A stretch of DNA of 64,000 bases from Pyrocephalus nanus (lineage: Eukaryota > Chordata > Aves > Passeriformes > Tyrannidae), in the NCBI GenBank assembly GCA_038380795.1, contig CM076276.1:16346001-16410000 (forward strand), given 5' to 3'. Both the position numbers and the translations under genes were made by a program. This document shows, one piece after another, positions 37,301-47,200 of the stretch (within the stretch, counting starts at the first letter, position 1; the number at the start of each line of letters is the position of its first letter). The notes below the pieces were generated by a model. The model had not been told where the DNA came from and searched no databases. It worked only from the letters and a program-made list of their open reading frames with translations.

Positions 37301-38448
37301 GAATAGATTTTGCTTCACTATGTACAGCTAGGTGTTTATGTTTTGCTAGAATTTGAAGATGTTTTCCTGAAATAGTACTTGTGTTTTGCCACATAGTAGG
37401 AAGGCACTGCAACCCCCTAAAAAAGGAGTGAGGTCAAATAGGTAAAGTAAATGGAAAATTGAAGTCCCCCAAGTCGGAACATACTCTCCTATCACTGAGC
37501 TGGTTTTATTCTACCTCTGTTGTTCAATTCATAGATCTGCACATTTACACTTTTATTTCATGCCTGGTTTTGCATGGCTGCTTCTACTTTTTCTCACTAG
37601 GGATTATTTGCACGTCGGCGCCAATTGCTGCTCACAGAAGGGCCCCACTTGTATTACGTGGATCCCGTCAATAAAGTTCTAAAAGGAGAAATTCCATGGT
37701 CATTAGAGTTGCGGCCAGAAGCCAAGAATTTTAAGACGTTTTTTGTTCATACGGTAAGTTTCTTTCTTGGATTTCTTTGTAAAATGCACTAAGGTCCTTG
37801 GGCAGCTATTATGTGTTGTTATCAAATAGATTTTTCTGGAGAAAATATAATTACTTAAATACAAGGGTTGATAGTCTTAATTTAAAACAAAACAAAATCC
37901 TGAACAAAACCAACCAACCCAAAAAAGAGCACAAAACCAACCCCCCAAACAAAATCAAATAATAATAATAACCCCCCCCGCAAAACCCTACCCTGACATA
38001 CACATTATTGCAAAAATACAACTGTATTTTTATTGTTATTTAAATAAACTATATGTGGATTTGGGGATTTTAAGGAAGCTCTTAAGAAAGACTTGAAAAT
38101 TTAGCCCTCTTTATATGTAGCGAATTATGAGGAGTTTACCAACAATATATTGACTGCTTAACAATGTGCCAGATGTGTGGTTATTCAGTAGTATATAATA
38201 TTATATAGCTGTAATTCAGTTTAACTTTTAGAAATTTTATGAACTAATTCTGAATAATTATTTTATTGGTAGGTGCAGAATAATTGTCTTTTTGGTTAAA
38301 CTGTGTTTGGAGTAATCATTAAAATATTGTTCACTTATAGCCAAACAGGACATATTACCTGATGGACCCAAGTGGGAATGCTCATAAATGGTGCAAAAAG
38401 ATACATGAAGTTTGGCGGAACAGATACCACCAGAATGCTGCAAAATAG
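13295..38448 (+). CDS. PDPK1: 3-phosphoinositide-dependent protein kinase 1 (14 coding exons, complete)
   Basis: Cytosolic and membrane-recruited Ser/Thr kinase that phosphorylates the activation loop of AKT, S6K, SGK, RSK and PKC. Coding exons: 13295-13318, 25081-25350, 27029-27071, 27270-27407, 28565-28709, 31056-31153, 31898-31973, 33438-33506, 33967-34063, 35242-35415, 35786-36003, 36653-36710, 37601-37753, 38341-38448. All phases agree and give 556 aa, equal to human. Seen: glycine loop GEGSFSTV, catalytic lysine in YAIKILEK, HRDLKPEN, DFG, the activation-loop serine in ARANSFVGT, and SSDLWALGC. The PH domain has the PIP3-binding basic cluster in [12 protein letters not shown] and ends near WCKKIHEVW. 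The N-terminus is MASTGSPL from exon 1a or MAGTGSPL from the duplicate 1b, against MARTTSQL remembered for human. The C-terminal tail is shorter and different after VWRNRY. Confidence 0.96.
13361..13384 (+). CDS. PDPK1: PDPK1 duplicate first coding exon (1b)
   Basis: Eight codons, MAGTGSPL, followed directly by GTGAGT. It differs from exon 1a (MASTGSPL) by one base. Splicing from either donor into exon 2 at 25081 is phase 0 and gives 556 aa. If translation starts at 13295 and the first donor is skipped, the protein gains 22 N-terminal residues ([14 protein letters not shown] between the repeats). Which donor is used cannot be told from sequence. Confidence 0.65.
16932..17150 (+). mobile_element. 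RTE-type LINE 3' end, copy 2 (AviRTE-like), open C-terminal frame
   Basis: The frame from 16865 stays open and ends with a basic stretch ([10 protein letters not shown]), then C-x2-C and H-x4-C ligands around [12 protein letters not shown], then a stop at 17102-17104. Only about 36 bases of 3' UTR follow before a short (ATG)n tail. This basic stretch plus Cys/His knuckle with an S-(R/K)-IGL-SH core is known from the C-termini of RTE-like ORF2 proteins in invertebrates and nematodes, and short 3' UTRs with microsatellite tails are typical of RTE. The reading frame upstream (LYNAAASFE) may also be element-derived, so the 5' limit is uncertain. Confidence 0.62.
17149..17201. repeat. Imperfect 21-nt direct repeat beside the RTE copy
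   Basis: 17149-17169 and 17181-17201 share ATTTGGGCC(G/A)TAGG(C/G)TGACTT, 19 of 21 bases, right after the (ATG)n tail. Confidence 0.85.
20431..20476. repeat. Perfect 18-bp inverted repeat (hairpin)
   Basis: Arms 20431-20448 and 20459-20476 are exact reverse complements, with a 10-nt loop. The loop repeats part of the left arm (ATTCCATCAC). It lies in PDPK1 intron 1. I know of no named element or microRNA here. Confidence 0.9.
21513..21546. repeat. Exact 17-nt tandem duplication
   Basis: TTCTAGCTTATACAGTC occurs twice in a row with no difference, so it is a recent event. Confidence 0.9.
25660..26266 (+). mobile_element. Solo LTR of an ERVL-type endogenous retrovirus
   Basis: A 607-bp element starting TGTGGTAG and ending ATCACA, flanked on both sides by GGTAT (25655-25659 and 26267-26271), a perfect 5-bp target duplication. 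It has a TATAAATA box at 25758-25765, a short hairpin in the U3-like part (arms 25680-25690 and 25703-25713), a C/T-rich tract and a GGTCTGAACC-type end. No internal retroviral genes are present, so it is a solo LTR left by recombination. The 5-bp duplication favours the ERVL class. It sits in PDPK1 intron 2 in the sense direction. Short reading frames inside it are not genes. Confidence 0.85.
27408..28564 (+). other. PDPK1: PDPK1 intron 4 with U12-type splice signals
   Basis: The donor reads GTATCCTTT, the full U12 consensus, directly after the codon fragment CTAT. A branch-point match CCTTAAC is at 28545-28551, about 14 bases before the exon at 28565, within the short distance typical of U12 introns. 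The 3' site is AG, giving a GT-AG minor-class intron. All other introns checked in the three genes have U2-like donors. Confidence 0.8.
30083..30107. repeat. Short near-perfect palindrome
   Basis: Arms 30083-30093 (CTATGTCTCTC) and 30097-30107 are reverse complements with a 3-nt spacer, downstream of an AT/TG-rich alternating stretch (29900-30040), in PDPK1 intron 5. Confidence 0.85.
30676..30800. repeat. G/T-rich low-complexity tract
   Basis: Irregular TTTTGTGGG and GTTTGTTTGG units on the plus strand, ending with a T run, about 250 bases before PDPK1 exon 6. Confidence 0.8.
34650..34970. other. Unidentified coding-like patch in PDPK1 intron 9
   Basis: This stretch has richer GC and protein-like composition than the intron around it. 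One plus-strand frame is open from about 34657 to a stop near 34823 and reads [14 protein letters not shown] and then [16 protein letters not shown]. It has no usable splice sites in phase with PDPK1. It may be a decayed transposon or processed pseudogene. I do not recognise the family. Confidence 0.3.
37886..37990. repeat. A/C-rich low-complexity tract
   Basis: AAAACAAAAC, CCAACC and AATAATAAT units followed by a C run, in PDPK1 intron 13. It is the complement-strand counterpart of the G/T-rich tracts. Confidence 0.8.
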
Positions 38449-41400
38449 TAAAGCTCATCCAAAATTTCCCAGTTTCCCTACTTGCTGCTAAAACTCCGTG
38501 TGCAGCCGATCAGAGGAATCTTTTCAACCCACCTATTACCATCTCAAGGGGAAGCATATGTTTGAAATGTTCTTTTTTTTTTTTTCTTTTTTTTTTTTAA
38601 GAAAGAAAAACAAAAGGAAGAAAAGCAAAAACCTAATGGAATTCAGGGTTGCTTTGCTCGCTCTTTGTGCTTATTTTGAGGCTTCCACATGCATATCATT
38701 GCAGTGAAGATCTTGCTTTTGTGCACTTCAGCTCAGTTTCTGCTGCAGACTAGTGGATAGATCTTGCATTACCAGCTTCACTTAAGATGAGTTAAAACCA
38801 ATCCACACGCACACACACCGAATCATGTACCAGCCTTGCATTTCATGAGGCTGGAGTTTTCTGTGACTCTCAGATTATCATTAAACTATATTTCATCAGG
38901 GAGCTTTTATATGCCTCTCCTAAGCACCACCCCTTTGTTTTCTCTTCCTTTCCTCACAGTCCCCCAGCTTATTGGTATATGGCATTTGTAGGCAGGTCAG
39001 TTGCACCCTTGTGTAATCCCTAATATAGTTCTGGTTGCAGGATTTACGTGGTACTTTAGTAATTATGTGAATGAATCAGATGTATGTGTCTGGCAGACAG
39101 GCTCCAAAGATGAAGGTTTTGAGAGAGTAAAATGCTGAACATGGCACTGAAAGTTTCCTAAATTGAAATGTTGGCTTCTGAAGCATATAAGATTTTAAAC
39201 ATTCAGTTTAAATTTTAATATGAATGATATGTGTGTTTAATCAAGGGACGATAAACTTACCAGCATGCTTTTAACTAATGCTAACTAAAAAAGAAGCTAG
39301 TTAGTATGGGGGGAAAAGGTTACTGTTGAAGTAGTAAATAGTTTTTAACCTTTTCAGCAGATGAGAGTTAGAAGCTTTCTTTCCAGGGTGTGCATGTGTT
39401 GTGCGTTTTAGTGGGGCCAACCTATTTACCTGGGTAGAGAAGGAAGTGTGAAGGCTTTGTACAATTCATTACTTGACTTTTTTTGTCTCATTGTATAATG
39501 AGATGGCAAATGATCCTATCTTTGGTCCTTGGCCAAATATTCAGGAACTCTATAGAAAAAAATATAAACAATTGAAATATTAGATAATAAAGTAATTTGG
39601 TTAGAAAATCAATAGAAAATATTCGTACAAAGGGGAAAATACATGGTACTAGAGCATATCTATAAAATGAAAATATTTTTCATATCGATTTCCTTTATCC
39701 TCTTCACATTAAGGCTTTTTTGTGGTCAAACATTTCTGATAGTGTTGCAAAGGCACAACTTTGTGTGCTAAAACCAACTCCCATAATGGTATTTTCAACA
39801 TGCTTGTGTTCCTGAACCTTGCAAAGGGGAATGACCGAGGTCTGGACAAAGGCATTTTTCCTTTGTTTAAAAAGCAGTATAAACATCACACCTATTTATC
39901 CACTTTCTACACATACCATCTCTTTGAATTTTGAGTTGTCATACTGTGATATACTTTTCCTTCCACCAAAGAAAAATTTCACTACAATGTTGAAAAAACT
40001 CATGGGCTACTGTTCTAGAAGCAGTATTTTAAAGGCAGTGGCTTATCGGGATTTCTCTGAAAACACATGCATGTCGAATATTTTCTTGTACAGGGTGAAG
40101 GAGATATATTATTGATCTCTTGAAAACTGTGGTTGAACTTGATGGCAGTTCAGCTTTTCCAGTATCTTTCACTCTTTAAAAGAGACAATGCAATTGCCTT
40201 TTCTTTTGGAGGAACAGCATTCTTGTAGTCTTCTATATCCCACCACGCCCGCAGACCTGAGAGAAGTAAATCCCTGGCTTACAGGTGCCTAGTGTTAAGG
40301 GGATGAAGGTGTCCTGTAAATGGCTGAGATGAGGAAGAGAGAACAGCAGTCCCTTTGCATCATGACAAATTTCATCACATACAAATTACACTCCTTGTCA
40401 CTCAAATTTGAATAGCACAGTGCACCTCTGATCTATGTCTGTATTAAGCTATATTTGCCATTCTAACCAAGATGACAGGTATTTGAAGTTTGTTGCAGTG
40501 CTATCCATTTGTTCTCTGGCTGTCAAATTCCAGCCATATATTGTGTCCACTGGAGGCAGCTCTACCACTTTTGGATTTAGACTTTGGTATAGAGATGTAG
40601 ACGTATTCCCAACTTTATACAGGAGAGTTTGACAATAATGGAGATTCACGGTGCCACTGCTGTGCAGTGTGACAAACCTTGGCCTCCCATAAAAGTCTGG
40701 CAAAATGATCTCCATTGGTTTGTTCACTAGGTGAAAATCAAACTATGCTTAACCATGTTTTCTGTAATATGTAGAGTTTTAATCGTTATGCCATAACAAA
40801 GTAATTACTATGCTTTTTCACACCTTGAAAATCCTCTCTCAGTAGACTTCTGTCCTGCCCAGCAAAAGCTTTCAGCCAGCCAAATCTTGGTAGCAGGAAG
40901 CTGTCAAGAAGGCTAATGTCTGCATTCTGGAATCCCTTATTTTAATTGACAATGCTGTCATTAGAAAACTGAGCATCTTATAATAGTCATCCCTCCGCTT
41001 AGAGCTTCGGTGTTCCTAATCCAGTCTTACCTAGCTGTCGCTTTTTTGAGAAGGATCTAGAACTTTTCTGGGAGAGGTCTTTGTATTTCTTGTACTGTAA
41101 GTGAAATCTCTGGTTTTGAAAGGTGGCAGAAGAACAGAGTGAGGCAACACAAAGCAATTGTGGGTTCAAGTATGTTTTACCAGTTTGTCCACTTAAATGT
41201 GTATTGACAGGTGCTGCATACTATGATGGGCTGGTTCCCATTTTAAATGCTTATACCTTGGGTAAGTTCAGTTCTTTGTCCTGAAGATCACTCCTATGGT
41301 TCATGAAAGTTCATGGAATGAAATGTACACAGGAGATTCTTCAGAGCTGCAGATAAGCCAGGTGATTTTTCTGCTTTTAATCCAAGGTTTTCAAAGCATA

Positions 41401-42547
41401 AAAAAAAGAGGTGTTAATCACTCTTAGAAGATGACTCTTAAGATTCTTCCTGACTGCAAACCTGTTGAAAATCCAATCTATTGATTCATTCTATCTTTTG
41501 CAATTTGAACAATTGCCAATTATTTATGAAGAATCTGGTCAGTAGTATTGTAATTTTTGATTGCTGGGGATTTAAACATCAGAAAGGTGTCTATTGCATC
41601 AATTTTCTGAATTGTGGAGCTTAAGAATGAAGTACTACTTCACATAAGTCATATACATCTATTACTACTAGAAAGGACTTTTGAATAACACTGTTCTTAT
41701 TCAGCATCCAGCCCAGTCTCAGGAAGTTTAAAACTACTTCAATAAATTGGAGAAACTAGTTTATTACCATTGGCCTTAAAAATCCAGTTTTGTAAAAGCT
41801 TTACATTAAAGGAAGACTTGCTTCAGATGTGATGTTGAGGCATTGTGAGCAGACTGATATGACCTATAACAATTCCATTTGCTAAGCACTTAGATGCTGA
41901 AAATATCAAAGTATCTGTACTGTGCTCCACTTTTCTCCCTCTGACATCTTTTAGTTGTGAAGTATCTGCTATATATGGTCCTGGAAATAACTGTTGATTG
42001 AAACAAAGATGTGATGATTCTAAATAGTTTTCATAGTTCAAGTTTCTTAATTTAATGTGCTTGATATCATTACATTTTGTGCTGGGAACTTTGAAGAATC
42101 ATAAGGATTTCCCACATGTACATTTCCTTTTGAATGATTTAGTGAAGTCAAGAAAATTACTTCATTTGGCCTGTGGACAAAACGTTTGATTTCAACACCT
42201 TACTGAGGAGAGAACTTGTCTATTAATAGTTGCCTAAAGATGTGGCCTGTGGATTCTGATCACTTCCTACTAGTAAATTACACAAATAGGTGTGGTATTT
42301 ATATCTGAAATTTTGCTGAATGCCTGGTATACTTTGTGCAAATATTTTATTAATCAAATGGAAATACTCCTGCAAAGCTTCATGATGCAGATTGTCCATC
42401 AGTTGATCAAGTGAGCTTACAAACAAGTAGTTCTGTGACCCAAAATGGCATGTTTTCTTTTAAGATTGATAATTTAAGAATGTTTTGTCTTTTGTAGAAG
42501 AAATATGACTTTTATACAATGAACAGTTGGAGAGGTTCTTAAGCACC

Positions 42548-42850
42548 CAGTAACCTGGTTTTAGAACATAATATCCTAGTTGGAAGGGACTCAGAAGAAT
42601 CATCAATCCATCCCCTGGCCCTGCCCAACACCCTAGTAATCCCACCCTGTCCCTGGCAGCATTGTCCAAACACTCAGTGAGCTCTGTCACCCTTGGTGCT
42701 GTGACCACTGCCCTGGGGAGCTTGTTCAGTGCCCTACCACCCTTTAGGGGAAGAACCTTTTCCTGATACCCAACCTAAACCTCCACTGACTCAGCTTCAT
42801 GCCATTCCCTTGAGCCCTGTCACTGGTCCTGAGAATGAAGTCTGTCTGTC
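42548..42850 (-). mobile_element. CR1 LINE fragment
   Basis: The reverse complement shows GGACCAGTGACAGGGCTCAA, then the GGAAAAGGTTCTTCCCC-type segment, the TTGTCCCTGGCAGCA family segment and GAGTCCCTTCCAACT before the 3' end. It is antisense to PDPK1, within its probable 3' UTR. Confidence 0.88.
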
Positions 42851-43105
42851 AGCAGGGCACTGAATGTAGATGGTTGCTATTTGACAGAGCGTCCTATGAC
42901 CATGTACTAACTCTGATTGGATGTGGCAAAAGTTCGAAATTGTAACAGAATTTAAAGTTACTGTATCTGACAAAAGAGAAAAAAGTGGAATCAGGAACCA
43001 TACTCAGTTTCGATAGATGTATGATAGCTTTTTTCAGGTTGGTGGCAGTCAGTTACATGTGTAATATGCTCTACTTGGTTTGTAGTTGTAACTGTGACTT
43101 ACAGA

Positions 43106-43168
43106 TTAAAAATTAAAACAAACAAAACCAACAAAAAAACCCACAAAAACTAACCAAACAAAAAAAAC
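43106..43168. repeat. A/C-rich low-complexity tract
   Basis: AAACAAACAAAACC-type units, in the region between the PDPK1 stop and KCTD5. Confidence 0.8.
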
Positions 43169-43596
43169 CCAGCCCCTCTCAACAAACAACAATACAATCT
43201 CCCCTCTTCCAAGAACTTGTGAAAACAGAAGCAAATAATGCAATGATATAAGATACACACTTTTGTATTTTTATTCTTATAAGGTTATTTGCTGGCTCTT
43301 GTTGGCCTCTAGTTCAGTCTGTGTTATTTAAATTCTAATATATGAATTATTTGGATTGAATTCATGTTCGGGGCCATGGTGTTGTATGTATTGATGTACA
43401 GCCTTGAATGTGAATAATTATTGTAAACTATATTTTACACCTCTTTTCTGGCTTTATTATATAAATTTTCTATCGGTCGATGATTTAATCATATCTCATA
43501 ATTTAATGACTGTTTATTCTCCTCTCGAAGATCTCTGTGCTGTAGATGTGTAGTTAGTGACTGGATGACGGATTTCACTTATGCTTGGTAGTCTGT

Positions 43597-43602
43597 AATA
43601 AA
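43597..43602 (+). terminator. PDPK1: Distal PDPK1 poly(A) signal candidate
   Basis: AATAAA followed about 20 bases later by a sharp rise in GC. It is the last canonical signal before KCTD5, whose start codon is only 200 bases further on. Confidence 0.5.
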
Positions 43603-43604
43603 GG

Positions 43605-44215
43605 CATGTAGGGTCCTGCGCAGCCTCCGCCTCTTCCTTACGGTGGGTCGAGGTGGGGAGAGGGGTGGACTCGGGGCCCGGGAGCCGGGCCGGGGCTTCT
43701 CCCCCAAGAGAGGGGGCAGGGAGCGGCTGCAGCGGGCGCTTCCGGGGGGCGGTGCGCCCGGGGCCGGGCCGGTGGGGCGGCCCCTTCCGGCGGCGGCGAG
43801 GATGGCGGCGGAGAACCACTGCGAGTTCCCGGTGCCCGTGGCCGGCGGCCTCGGCACAGGCGGGCCCTGCCGCCGCTGCAGCTCCGCGCCGCCGCCCGGC
43901 GCGGGGCCCGGCAAGTGGGTGCGGCTGAACGTGGGGGGCACCTGCTTCCTGACCACTCGGCAGACGCTCTGCAGGGACCCCAAGTCCTTCCTCTTCCGCC
44001 TCTGCCAGGCCGATCCCGACTTGGACTCGGACAAGGTGAGCGCGGGCCCCGCGGTGGGCCCTCTCCCCTGTCCTCGCCCCGGGCCCGCTCCCCTGTCCCC
44101 GCGGTGTGTCCTGTCGGGCGGCCGCCGGAGTGGAGGCAGCGCTGGGCCCGGCGCTGCCGTGAGGGCCGGCGGGAGCGGCTCTGCCGCCGCGAGGGCAGTT
44201 TCTGACGGGTGCAGT
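43605..44215 (+). promoter_or_regulatory. KCTD5: CpG-island promoter of KCTD5
   Basis: An abrupt GC-rich, CpG-dense segment containing 5' UTR, exon 1 and the start of intron 1. No TATA box is seen. Long frames on both strands here are compositional. Confidence 0.85.
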
Positions 44216-47200
44216 TTAACGAGTCCGTGAGCTTCAGGGGAGCTGAAGTGTAAGGTGGGCTGATGCCGTGTGAAACCATTAGGTCCGTGAATAACACAAT
44301 TCTTCATAAGTACACAGAGAGCACAGGATTGTTCATACATTTGTGTGATTTTTTTATGTTTGATGGGGTTTAGTTTTAGCATTTTAATGGAATATCGACG
44401 TGCATTAACATCTTGTTATTTTTGCACTGTCATCACTCTCTTGTTCAATTTCAAGAACCCGATCAAAGTACTTTTGATAATAACCTCTCACTTGGGCATA
44501 GCATTCACTCTTTCAGCAGTTCTCTGAGAAAAACATTACATATTCTGCATAGATTGCAAATGGTGGGTGATACTGAATATTTCAATATTCATTCTGACTC
44601 ATTTTTAGTAGGGAAAGAAGAGTTATTAAGATATTATCTATTGTGTGGTATGTAGTAACAAATATAAAGTATTTGTATATAGTACTGGCTCTGGAAGCGA
44701 TTTTGGAGCAGCATGAACAAAAAGAGTTTTCCAATACAGTACTCTTAATGAAAAGAAAGGAACAGCTTATAACCCTTGACTATATAACCAATAGATTTAA
44801 AATAAAGAGTTGCTTTTTATATATGAATTTTTTAAATTTTGATTTTTAAAATATATATCAATTTTTTGATATATAGCCAAGTGAGGCTTGTAGTAGATTT
44901 CATTATTTTTTCAGGTATAACTTCCAGGAAGGATATTTGAACACTTAAAAAGGTAGGGAACAGGACCTAGTTCCAGATTTAGAGAAAAAAAAACCAACCT
45001 CAAATGTAGTGGTGTGGGAGTGTTTTTTTTTCTTGTTGCCTTTAGTTTGGCTTGAGTGTTTCTGAAGAGCTTAAACTAACCTATAAAAGTAAATTAAAAA
45101 ATGTAGATGGCTTGCTGATAGGTCAGAAATTGTCGTCACTTGGGAGTAAAGGTTTAAGCTTCTCTTAAATAAAAGATAAGGCACTGCCATATGCCCTGGC
45201 AGATTGGAAGGCCAGCCCTGAGGGGCATCAGGCACAGCATCAATGGTTGGGCAAGGGAGGGGATTGTCCCGCCTTGCTCTGCAATGGGGCAGCCTCACCT
45301 CAAGTCCTGGGCGCAGTTTCGGCACCACAATATCAGAAGAATCTAAAGCTTTTAGAGGGCATCCGAAGGAGAGACACAAAGATAGTGAAGGGTCTTGTGG
45401 GGAAGCCACGGAAGGAACGGCTCGAGTCACTTGGCTTGTTCAGTTGGAGGAGACTGAGGGAAGACCCCATAGCTGTCTGCATCTTCCTTACAAGGCATAG
45501 CACCAATCTTGCTCTCTGTGACCAGTGACAGGACCCGAGGGAATGGCTGGAGCTATGTAAGGGGGGATTAGGTTGGATATCAGGAAAAGGTTCTTTTCCC
45601 AGAGGGTGGTCAGGCACTGAACTGGCTCCCCAGGGCAGTGGTCATGGCCCTAAGGCTGACAGAGCTCAGGGAGTGTTTGGACACTGCTGTCAGGGACAAG
45701 GTGGGATTATTGGGGTGTTGTGGGCAGGGCCGGGAGTTGGAAGGGACTCACAAGGGTCATTGATCCAGCTCAAGATAGTCTGTGATTCTGTGATTTCCTT
45801 AATGATTGCTGCTAAAAAGAACTGAAAGACTTAAAGAAAGGGAGCACATTTGCTTTCAAACTACCTTCAGGTGCTAATGTTGAGTAGAGTGGAGTCGCCT
45901 ACGTTGTCAGATATGTTTCCACTTGCAACAGAGGAAAGATTAACCTTGGCACTCCCTGCGGCAAAACTAGTGTTTAATGAAAAGAGATGGTGACATAGGT
46001 TCTCTGAATTTAGTATGTGTCACAGTGTCATGCTCACGCACAACTTTGTATTTAAGACCTTTTGAGAATCATTTCAGCAAACGAGTGGTAGTAGTCATAC
46101 TTACTCTTAACAATAAGATTTGTTTTCTGGAATATTTAAATCTTGCTTTAGAAATGAATACATAAGAAATAGAGAAGCAGAGCCTTGCTCACCTTTTCAT
46201 CATTGTTTAATGCTTTTACTGCATTATTGCCAGATATTTGTCTATTTCAACACCTTCCTACTTTAGCTATATACCAGTTTTTCTTTTACAAACTGGTCTG
46301 TCAGTCTTTTAACTTTCCCCTAAGTGAGAAGATTGTCAGACTTTCTTAGTAAGGTTTTGGCAACAGTATTTGTGCTTGATTTTTAATGCCTTTCCAAAGT
46401 TAGATGTATTTGCACTGAGGTAGAATCTGTTGGGGAAGGAAGCAAGCAAGCATTGAGTATTTTAGAAAAATCAAAATCTTCCTGGCAGCACATCCTTAAC
46501 TGTCATTACTAAGAAATATCTAAATTGTAGTCATTATTCTAAGAAATAACTGAGATAAACTATATTTGTCTGTGACATTTTTTACTAGTTAGATAGGTTA
46601 TGTTACTGATGTAGTTTTGATAAGTACTGGCAGTCTGCTGACACTCAATGTTTTTAGACCACGTAGTTTGTGAAAAATGTGTTCTGGGCAACTAGCTCAA
46701 GATTTAAAAAGCACAGAGGGTAGGGGATACAATTATTTCTAAGTCCAGATTTAGTGCCAAATATTACTGTATGTCTGTGCATATTGCTGCCTTTAGCAGA
46801 ACTTGTGCTTGCTCAATATATGTAAATGATGTAATTTTTTAAAATACTCAGCTTCGTGGTGTGGATTCTGAGTGTATCCATTCTGGAAAAGTATTGGTCT
46901 CAATGAAGATAATTAACTGGAAATAAATTTATGGCATTTCAAATACTGTTTTAATGAGATTGTTAAATGGAATTGGGAAAGTGTATGTATTTGGTCCACT
47001 GTTTGAGTCCTACTGGAATCCTGAACCAGACTCTAGTATCCACAATTCAGTGTTACACTGGGGTAGTGGATAGTCACAACATGGAACATGATTTGACGGA
47101 AGGTAATAAAGAACAGAACTGTTTTGTTGGCAAGGAGTTTAAAGAGTGACTTCTCAGTCCAGAAGTACATAAATGGAGACTAGAAATCTAATAGTGAAGC

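Larger units (their letters stand above)
38449..43602 (+). other. PDPK1: PDPK1 3' UTR (probable extent) and candidate poly(A) signals
   Basis: No exon is recognised between the PDPK1 stop and the KCTD5 island. AATAAA occurs at 39586-39591 (about 1.1 kb UTR), 41741-41746 and 43597-43602 (about 5.1 kb UTR). Human PDPK1 is known to have a multi-kilobase 3' UTR, so the distal signal is plausible. A minus-strand CR1 (42548-42850) and an A/C-rich tract (43106-43168) lie inside. The extent is inferred. Confidence 0.5.

Noticed and set aside
43643..43801. In-frame N-terminal extension of KCTD5 from an upstream ATG
   Set aside because: Arg/Gly/Pro-rich and island-derived. The 43802 start matches the human N-terminus (MAENHCE-like).
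43579..44382. Minus-strand 267- and 219-codon frames over KCTD5 exon 1
   Set aside because: Antisense shadows of a GC-rich exon and island with no recognisable domain.
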